NCBI GenBank assembly: GCA_943736015.1
Contig: OX031062.1
Span: 2,090,501 to 2,154,500 of the forward strand
DNA length: 64,000 nt
DNA from: Tridacna crocea
Taxonomy: Eukaryota > Mollusca > Bivalvia > Cardiida > Cardiidae
Direction of reading: 5' to 3'
The first letter of the stretch is position 1. Each line of letters starts with the position of its first letter. The translations under genes were made by a program, and so were the position numbers. The notes beneath the pieces were generated by a model that was given only the letters and a program-made list of their open reading frames with translations, made no database searches and was not told the DNA's origin. This document shows, piece after piece, positions 61,601 to 64,000 of the stretch.

Positions 61601-64000
61601 ATGAATAAATGCATGGCAGAAATAAGGATCGGAGCGGGATTCGAACTCCGAACTCCCGGACGCAAGGCCAATACCATAACCACTGAGCCAAAGAGATATC
61701 TCCCTGACGCAGTAGCCAGGTATTGTATTTTTAAATCGGGAGTATACCATGCAGGAAGGAGTGGTCTGTCGTAACAAGAGGTTTTAACAGTGGACCATTT
61801 AAGTCAAAGTCATTCATTTGATGGTTGATAATATTAATTTTTTTGACATTGAGCTCTGTTTGTGTAATGGGCTTAAACAGTGTTTAAATCCGCTTATTAC
61901 ATAAAGTTAGTGACGTAAGAACTTAATAATGAATACAAACTGAAGAATTCCTCGGCGGACTGCGGTCTCCCCATACGTTGCCTGATAGCGTTGCCATAGT
62001 CTACACGTCTCTTGAACGCTATCCTATTGCATTCGGTTGTCTGGGGCGTACCGCATCGAAAGATGCTGTTATTTGTCACAGCTGGAGTTGGGGGCGGAGT
62101 TTGTGTCGCGGAATAGGGGCGTGGCTTCTCTTGTACTACTTGGTTTGCTTTAGCATCTGAAATAGCCAGAGAAAAGTCTTTCTACAAGCAACTAGTTATC
62201 AGAATATACTGAGATTGATTCCTATTGGTGGCGCTGATCATGCGAGAGTTTCATTGGGCAAGATATTCCAGAACCTTTGCCAAGAACCCGTAAAACCTAG
62301 GACATACGTTAATATATGTCCTAGGTTTTACAGGTGCTTTGCAATACCTTTGCTAATTAAAAAAGTATTGGTTTGTTTGTCTGTTTGGTACTTTCAGCAA
62401 ATATGACAATCATTTTTCATATACTCACCCAACTGTCTCTTTGAGGGTTTGTCTGGTGTTAGATTAATTCTCGTAATGGTATGAGGAACACTTAGTGGAA
62501 ACAGAAACCTGGAATGAAAAAACACAGAAAATTTGGGAATGCCGAGAAATCACTGGACGTAGTAAAAGTGCCGAAAATTTCAATAGAATGTGATTGTGGA
62601 AATTTCCTACCAAGTAGTATTTAACAGTGGGCCATTCTATTTTCATTAAAATTAATCTGCCGGCTGATAACATTTCATCCAGGATAGAAAACATGACTAC
62701 TTTCCATAAAAAAGTGGCTGGCTTACAACTGGCTAGGGGTCTTTTGGAGTGCTTTTCTTATTTATCCATCCGCGATGTTGATTTTTGCCATTTCAAAGCT
62801 ACAAAACGAAGCAAATATCGAATCTATAGAGCTGTTCTATTATAGGCTATCTAACTCATCTAGTTCATTGTTTGTGTATTTGGCTTGCTCAGTTTTTCAA
62901 TCCGCATGTTATTTTAACATATCAAATGACCCAGACGCGTCTGTTCATGGATCCATAATGACCTGTTTTTCTTGAAACATAGGATTGATTCGTCGCCACA
63001 GGACTCCTAGTTAACCCTTTCCCAAACAAGCCCTTGTTATTACGTGTCTGCAGTACATGTCTTTTGCAAACAATGTGGGAAAAGGAGAAATTGCTCGTAA
63101 CGAGCAATTTCTCCTTTTCCCACAGTGTTTTCTGCCCGTTCAGATAATTTTCTGCCATTGTTATGAAAGTTAAAATTGTCGTCTGCAAACTCTTTCAGTT
63201 TGGAAGAGTCTAAAATTTGTCGTTTGGGAAAGGATTAATGGTTGACATTGAAGGTGAGTCCTATAAGGTAATCCTGTTCTAAAAAGCGTCAGCCCTGAAA
63301 GTATTTCCTTGTGTTTTTCTTCTTCTTCTTCTTCTTCTTCTTCTTTCTCTTTATGAAACTATAATCACTCTTGTATCGTCATGCTAAATATTGACCCTGA
63401 TGGGTGCAAGGTCGCACTGATAAAGGCAGAGAGAAAATGCATTTCATTCTATTGCGGCTAGCCATTGCCATAACAACTATGGTTTCCGCTATGAATCGAA
63501 GACGAATACCTACAGCTTCTTTAACTCTTACACCTTATACTGATTTTTTTATCTAGGTTTACTCAGCTGGCTAGATTATAACAACGCCAACTTTTAACCA
63601 TTTGGCTGCTTATCGCGACTGACCTTTTGCGGGCAATGTAGATCAAGATCAGACTGCACAGAACATGCAGTCTGATCTTTGATCTACACTCTCCGATAAG
63701 GAAATAATATTCTCCAAAACATAACTTTATAACAATGATATTTAGGTTATTGACATGGTATTGAAAATTTATTTTTTGTTATACAGCAGGACAATGGTTA
63801 ACAATTTGTGGTTACCTTCTGCGTACAAAAATGTCCCTTTAAGTCAAAGATTTTTAATTTGCATTGATATATCGAAACTAGTTGGGATGGCTAGTGTACG
63901 GTGTAATCCGTTAGCGTTTTATTCAAGAAAAAAATATGAGAAGAAAATCTGTCATTTCTACTTACTTATCATAGAACTCTAGTATACACGGGTGTTGAAA
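52536..64000 (-). CDS. Gene C: unrecognised multi-exon protein, C-terminal seven exons
   Basis: Seven minus-strand exons join in perfect phase: 64000-63966 (partial), 62508-62429, 62156-61941, 55335-55048, 54574-54486, 53723-53677 and 52605-52536. They encode about 276 residues ending KVIKSAPKFY. The N-terminal part of what is visible is compact (PCILEFYDKFLFPLSV). The middle is Pro/Thr/Gln/Arg-rich and probably disordered (RPYSATQTPPPTPAV; RKRETDIRRAQSAI), and the end is basic. No known domain is recognised. It does not resemble the SOD-like genes. A 6.6-kb intron between exons 3 and 4 of the visible set contains the retroelement. Confidence 0.72.
52640..53435 (+). repeat. Degenerate tandem repeat, about 25-bp unit, gene C intron
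   Basis: Units like AACAAATAACARAATCAAAT followed by TTTGT. Best preserved at 53035-53190 and decaying outward. Confidence 0.75.
53677..53723 (-). CDS. Gene C exon 6 of those visible
   Basis: The 47-nt exon lies between CTTACTTTCAG and AG|GTATGA. It encodes VFQPVNIKCAPRMYY. Small, but splice sites and phases agree with both neighbours. Confidence 0.65.
53941..54152 (+). mobile_element. TTAA MITE, in gene C intron
   Basis: TTAACCCATTACCACACAAT to GTCGTGTGGTAAAGAGTTAA; a short deletion lies after the hairpin. Confidence 0.76.
54486..54574 (-). CDS. Gene C exon 5 of those visible
   Basis: The 89-nt exon lies between ATATTTTCAG and GTAGGT. It encodes VIESKEEIIPKLSKKKEIQI and AAPQNYSIP, and ends in phase 0. 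Confidence 0.7.
54880..55042. mobile_element. GGTCCGTATT family copy, abutting gene C exon 4
   Basis: AGCCAATCAGAAGGTGGGTA ... AAGAATGGTTGGTCAAGACGGACC, ending within 10 bp of the gene C exon 4 donor. Confidence 0.6.
55048..55335 (-). CDS. Gene C exon 4 of those visible
   Basis: The 288-nt exon lies between ACATTTTCAG and G|GTAATT. It encodes GNELKEDLFSAPEQLEKQRK, a basic helical stretch, then a Gln/Ser/Thr-rich disordered part (EQGQSQQTRPETAPT). A longer frame continues upstream of the acceptor, but the AG site fits the phase. Confidence 0.7.
55429..55509 (+). repeat. Left arm of 81-bp inverted repeat flanking the retroelement
   Basis: ATTAATCCCATTTGTTGTCC ... ACTTTAAGAGGG. Its reverse complement is at 61214-61294 with very few differences. 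It lies just outside the integrase end. Confidence 0.85.
55578..56290 (+). pseudogene. Integrase, N-terminal zinc and DDE core (Gmr1-like)
   Basis: The frame opens within the truncated left end (no proper start). It contains the HHCC zinc region (SGHLGINKTYH ... YCKTCHTCQ) with FYWPGL, then the catalytic core: first Asp in ILIDCVGPLPR, second Asp in SDQGSNF, and Glu in SQGALERFHQT. The length and motifs are normal for Ty3/Gypsy integrase. A one-base frameshift near 56290 breaks the frame after KNMISH. Confidence 0.85.
56291..57360 (+). pseudogene. Integrase C-terminus fused to N-terminal part of reverse transcriptase
   Basis: In the shifted frame the integrase continues (FSPFELVFGHSVRGPL), ends with a GPY/F-type module (RYFGPYTIDKKTSDLNYI) and runs directly into RT: LFPDIPTRT, IKQNPYRMNP, SSPCILVPKSNGTYRMCTDY, RKVNSVTKTDSFPIP, KFDLLKGF. 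The TGA at 57358-57360 falls where RTs have Trp, so it is a nonsense mutation. The unbroken link from integrase to RT is what shows the Gmr1-like order. Confidence 0.85.
57361..57755 (+). pseudogene. Reverse transcriptase, palm and thumb
   Basis: Continues after the TGA in the same frame: VPLTDRAKEVSAFATPNG, VMPFGMKNSPATFQRLI, then the catalytic AYIDDVIIYS box with both aspartates and TFLGHLVGQG. It ends at a TGA with a shift of frame at the start of the connection domain near 57755. Confidence 0.85.
57756..58322 (+). pseudogene. RT connection and RNase H domain
   Basis: MRFLGMAGYYRKFCKNFSG begins the connection. RNase H follows with LAVDASDVGIGAVLLQ (first Asp), NYSTIEKECLALI (Glu), VVFSDHNPL (Asp) and DIRHIKGKDNIIPDALSR (last Asp). 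All four catalytic acidic positions are present. The frame is intact after the shift at about 57755. It stops at TGA 58320-58322, followed by about 210 nt of A/T-rich sequence before the PPT. Confidence 0.87.
58535..58545 (+). promoter_or_regulatory. Polypurine tract
   Basis: AAGGGGGGAAG immediately before the LTR start TGTTATG. This is where plus-strand DNA synthesis is primed in LTR elements, so the sequence to the left is the 3' end of an element. Confidence 0.8.
58546..59107 (+). repeat. Long terminal repeat (562 bp), the only complete one
   Basis: Begins TGTTATGTACATACC and ends ACTCGTAACA, with the usual TG...CA and short inverted ends TGTTA/TAACA. AATAAA occurs at about 59040-59045. 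A direct repeat of GGATTAC/TCAGTTGGATTAGGATCAGA lies at about 58850-58945. Flanked by PPT on the left and PBS on the right. A fragment of the same LTR (GGAAGTTTCCGGGCC and on) recurs at 61432-61513. Confidence 0.85.
59113..59130 (+). promoter_or_regulatory. Primer-binding site for tRNA-Pro
   Basis: TGGGGGCTCGTCCGGGAT, complementary to the 3' end of tRNA-Pro including CCA, starts five bases after the LTR end. The identical 18-mer is well known as the tRNA-Pro primer site of several retroviruses. Confidence 0.85.
59128..59256 (+). repeat. Leader tandem repeat, 49-bp unit, about 2.6 copies
   Basis: Units start GATTGGAAAATAGACTAACG and end TTTAACCATC. The first overlaps the end of the PBS. They sit in the gag leader. 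An inverted copy of the unit start plus PBS occurs at about 61527-61568. Confidence 0.8.
59308..60441 (+). CDS. Gag polyprotein, capsid region (retrotransposon)
   Basis: Opens at ATG 59308 (MSFDLDKFTAEPSVELLNLG). It has a SAP-like helical start, then about 60 residues of almost pure Arg/Glu (coiled or charged single helix), then a Ty3/Gypsy capsid-type domain (IRLVPPFQEKEVDKYFLHFE, WPREHWTLLLQS, KARE, GYEPVPEAYRQKFRN). It ends at a TGA (60439-60441) in the linker just before the zinc knuckle. The same frame is open afterwards, so the stop is either a mutation or a leaky stop. Confidence 0.82.
   Translation: MSFDLDKFTAEPSVELLNLGKKTDLLNLAKHYKLSEIKSSMRKHEIKNILVQYFVDEEIFNENALSLIVDVQSVSSSKELELKLQIRQLEMEREREREERERERQREERVEREKEREREREREEREREEREKEREFQLRMREIEMQERANQPKQKIEYNFDVTKHIRLVPPFQEKEVDKYFLHFEKVAENLNWPREHWTLLLQSVLIGKAREIYTQLGVEQCHHYETVKELILKGYEPVPEAYRQKFRNCRKDSNQTHVEFARNKEQLFDRWCCSKKIDQNYDKLRQLMLVEEFKRCIQFDVKTFLDEKQVETLEEAARLADNYYLTHKVSFIAKPKPTSSHPQNKFTSGNSSGMPSQSNTSKPNSTSETKSQYPLS
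60442..61023 (+). CDS. Zinc knuckle and aspartic protease (retrotransposon, after in-frame TGA)
   Basis: Same frame as gag. CNYCKKPGHLVSEC is a CCHC zinc knuckle. About 70 residues later the protease active site KISRDTGASQSLIL is followed by VLIQGVECGTVNIPLHYVNL and LLLGNDLAG, as in retropepsins. The natural frame breaks at about 60998, where SINE sequence (CCATCTTACGAACAAAG) begins; the last codons and TAA are SINE-derived. Confidence 0.8.
   Translation, partial: PTCNYCKKPGHLVSECLKLKRKLESDEAKPTGLTTLRPRPQSSIKSNTIDIVTKPKSDSTMEIFEPFMLNGFVSLSGDNCPPTPIKISRDTGASQSLILADILPFSEKTSSGTSVLIQGVECGTVNIPLHYVNLSSDLVTGLVVIGIKPSLPFKGVHLLLGNDLAGDKVVVNPLVTDTPNIGQTDNPSYEQSP
60998..61150 (-). mobile_element. tRNA-derived SINE, copy 1 of 3
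   Basis: On the minus strand the sequence reads TGGCTCAGTGGTTAGGGTAT ... GAGTTCGAATCCCGCTCC, the A and B boxes of a tRNA-derived SINE head, with TTCGAATCCCG as B box. It carries the tail ATTTCTGCCATGCATTTATT. It is fused directly to the retroelement protease frame. Confidence 0.75.
61214..61294 (-). repeat. Right arm of 81-bp inverted repeat
   Basis: CCCTCTTAAAGTCATCATTT ... CAAATGGGATTAAT, reverse complement of 55429-55509. It lies between the first and second SINE copies. Confidence 0.85.
61325..61432 (-). mobile_element. tRNA-derived SINE, copy 2 of 3 (truncated)
   Basis: Same sequence as copy 1, truncated at its tRNA 5' side where an LTR fragment begins (about 61432). It is preceded on the left by CCCGGACGAGCCCCCAT, an inverted primer-binding site. 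Confidence 0.75.
61432..61513 (+). repeat. LTR fragment within the scrambled right junction
   Basis: About 80 bp matches LTR positions 58641-58721 (TGGAATA ... GGAAGTTTCC ... CTAGAAATTATGCAACTGAT). It is followed at 61527-61568 by the inverted leader unit and PBS, so LTR and PBS pieces are joined in opposite orientation. Confidence 0.75.
61570..61725 (-). mobile_element. tRNA-derived SINE, copy 3 of 3
   Basis: Full-length repeat of copy 1 including GCTCAGTGGTTATGGTAT and GTTCGAATCCCGC, again joined on its left to an inverted PBS (CCCGGACGAGCCCCCAT). Confidence 0.75.
61941..62156 (-). CDS. Gene C exon 3 of those visible
   Basis: It starts after GGCTATTTCAG. It encodes a Pro/Thr-rich part (QEKPRPYSATQTPPPTPAV), then RCGTPQTTECNRIAFKRRVD and GRPQSAEEFF. 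The donor is ambiguous: A|GTTTGT at 61940 or A|GTTCTT at 61922. Both leave phase 1 and would differ by six residues. Confidence 0.68.
62429..62508 (-). CDS. Gene C exon 2 of those visible
   Basis: The 80-nt exon lies between TTCATTCCAG and G|GTGAGT. It encodes FLFPLSVPHTITRINLTPDK and PSKRQL. Two other frames contain stops or are poor, and phase fits both neighbours. Confidence 0.72.
63011..63238 (+). mobile_element. TTAA MITE, second loop type, in gene C intron
   Basis: TTAACCCTTTCCCAAACAAG to GTCGTTTGGGAAAGGATTAA; hairpin core GAAATTGCTCGTAACGAGC perfect. Confidence 0.76.
63319..63349 (+). repeat. (CTT)n microsatellite
   Basis: TTCTTCTTCTTCTTCTTCTT run. Confidence 0.9.
63630..63700. repeat. 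GATCAGACTGCA hairpin
   Basis: GTAGATCAAGATCAGACTGC ACAGAACA and complement GCAGTCTGATCTTTGATCTAC. Copies at 23885-23935, 24904-24955 and 44233-44283 share the arms; all are preceded by a TTTTGC or TTTTCGG motif. Confidence 0.7.
63966..64000 (-). CDS. Gene C exon at right edge (partial)
   Basis: The sequence reads HPCILEFYDK up to A|GTAAGT, leaving phase 2, which matches the next exon (G completing Lys). The exon begins outside the window. Confidence 0.6.

Larger units (their letters stand above)
55429..61770 (+). mobile_element. Damaged Gmr1-like Ty3/Gypsy LTR retroelement, permuted, in an intron of gene C
   Basis: Order on the plus strand: 81-bp inverted repeat, integrase, reverse transcriptase, RNase H, polypurine tract, one LTR (58546-59107), primer-binding site, gag, zinc knuckle, protease, then a SINE-rich junction with the second inverted repeat. 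Integrase upstream of RT in one continuous stretch is the Gmr1-type pol order, unlike ordinary Ty3/Gypsy elements. The single central LTR with PPT on its left and PBS on its right shows either two truncated tandem copies or one circularly permuted copy. At least two frameshifts and two in-frame stops make it inactive. Confidence 0.85.

Overview
This is eukaryotic DNA, AT-rich, intron-rich and packed with short hairpin transposons, SINEs and simple repeats. It is most likely from a bivalve mollusc. The main reason is that two of the genes belong to the Cu/Zn-superoxide-dismutase-like, histidine-rich secreted proteins known in bivalves as pernin, cavortin and the extrapallial (EP/HIP) protein. 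The species cannot be told from the sequence.

Four protein-coding genes can be assembled by hand from exons with matching splice phases, and all four are on the minus strand. Gene D (5134 to beyond the left edge) starts a membrane-anchored flavin amine/L-amino-acid oxidase-like protein. Gene A (19089 to 7953) has a signal peptide, two His/Asp-rich segments and a degenerate Cu/Zn-SOD fold, and resembles pernin/EP. Gene B (41594 to 26968) has the same exon phases and the same 118-nt exon 5. After the SOD-like fold it ends in a single 3996-nt exon encoding about 1300 very acidic, Asp/Ser/Glu/Ile-rich residues with about 15 repeats of about 37 residues. Gene C (beyond 64000 to 52536) is an unrecognised multi-exon gene whose last seven exons are present.

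A and B look like tandem paralogues from one ancestral secreted SOD-fold protein. One became a His-rich, probably metal-carrying form. The other acquired a giant Asp-rich tail typical of calcium- or mineral-binding proteins. Both have lost SOD metal ligands, so binding or structural roles are more likely than dismutase activity. This pair is the most interesting system in the window.

The large intron of gene C (55336 to 61940) holds a damaged Ty3/Gypsy-class LTR retroelement on the plus strand. Integrase precedes reverse transcriptase (Gmr1-like order) and there is a single complete central LTR: INT-RT-RH-PPT-LTR-PBS-gag-protease. This arrangement looks circularly permuted. An 81-bp inverted repeat flanks it, and the right side holds three copies of an antisense tRNA-derived SINE with inverted PBS pieces.

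The rest is repeats. There are about 30 copies of a 225-bp TTAA-flanked palindromic MITE, a palindrome-plus-body composite family, a second hairpin family, an array of hairpins with a CCTCGTAACTACAGCTTG core at 37.5-38.1 kb, tRNA-derived SINEs, mini- and microsatellites, and several other TIR elements. No rRNA, intact tRNA gene, CRISPR or bacterial-type feature was seen. Coordinates were counted by hand, and splice sites were chosen from GT/AG signals plus phase agreement.
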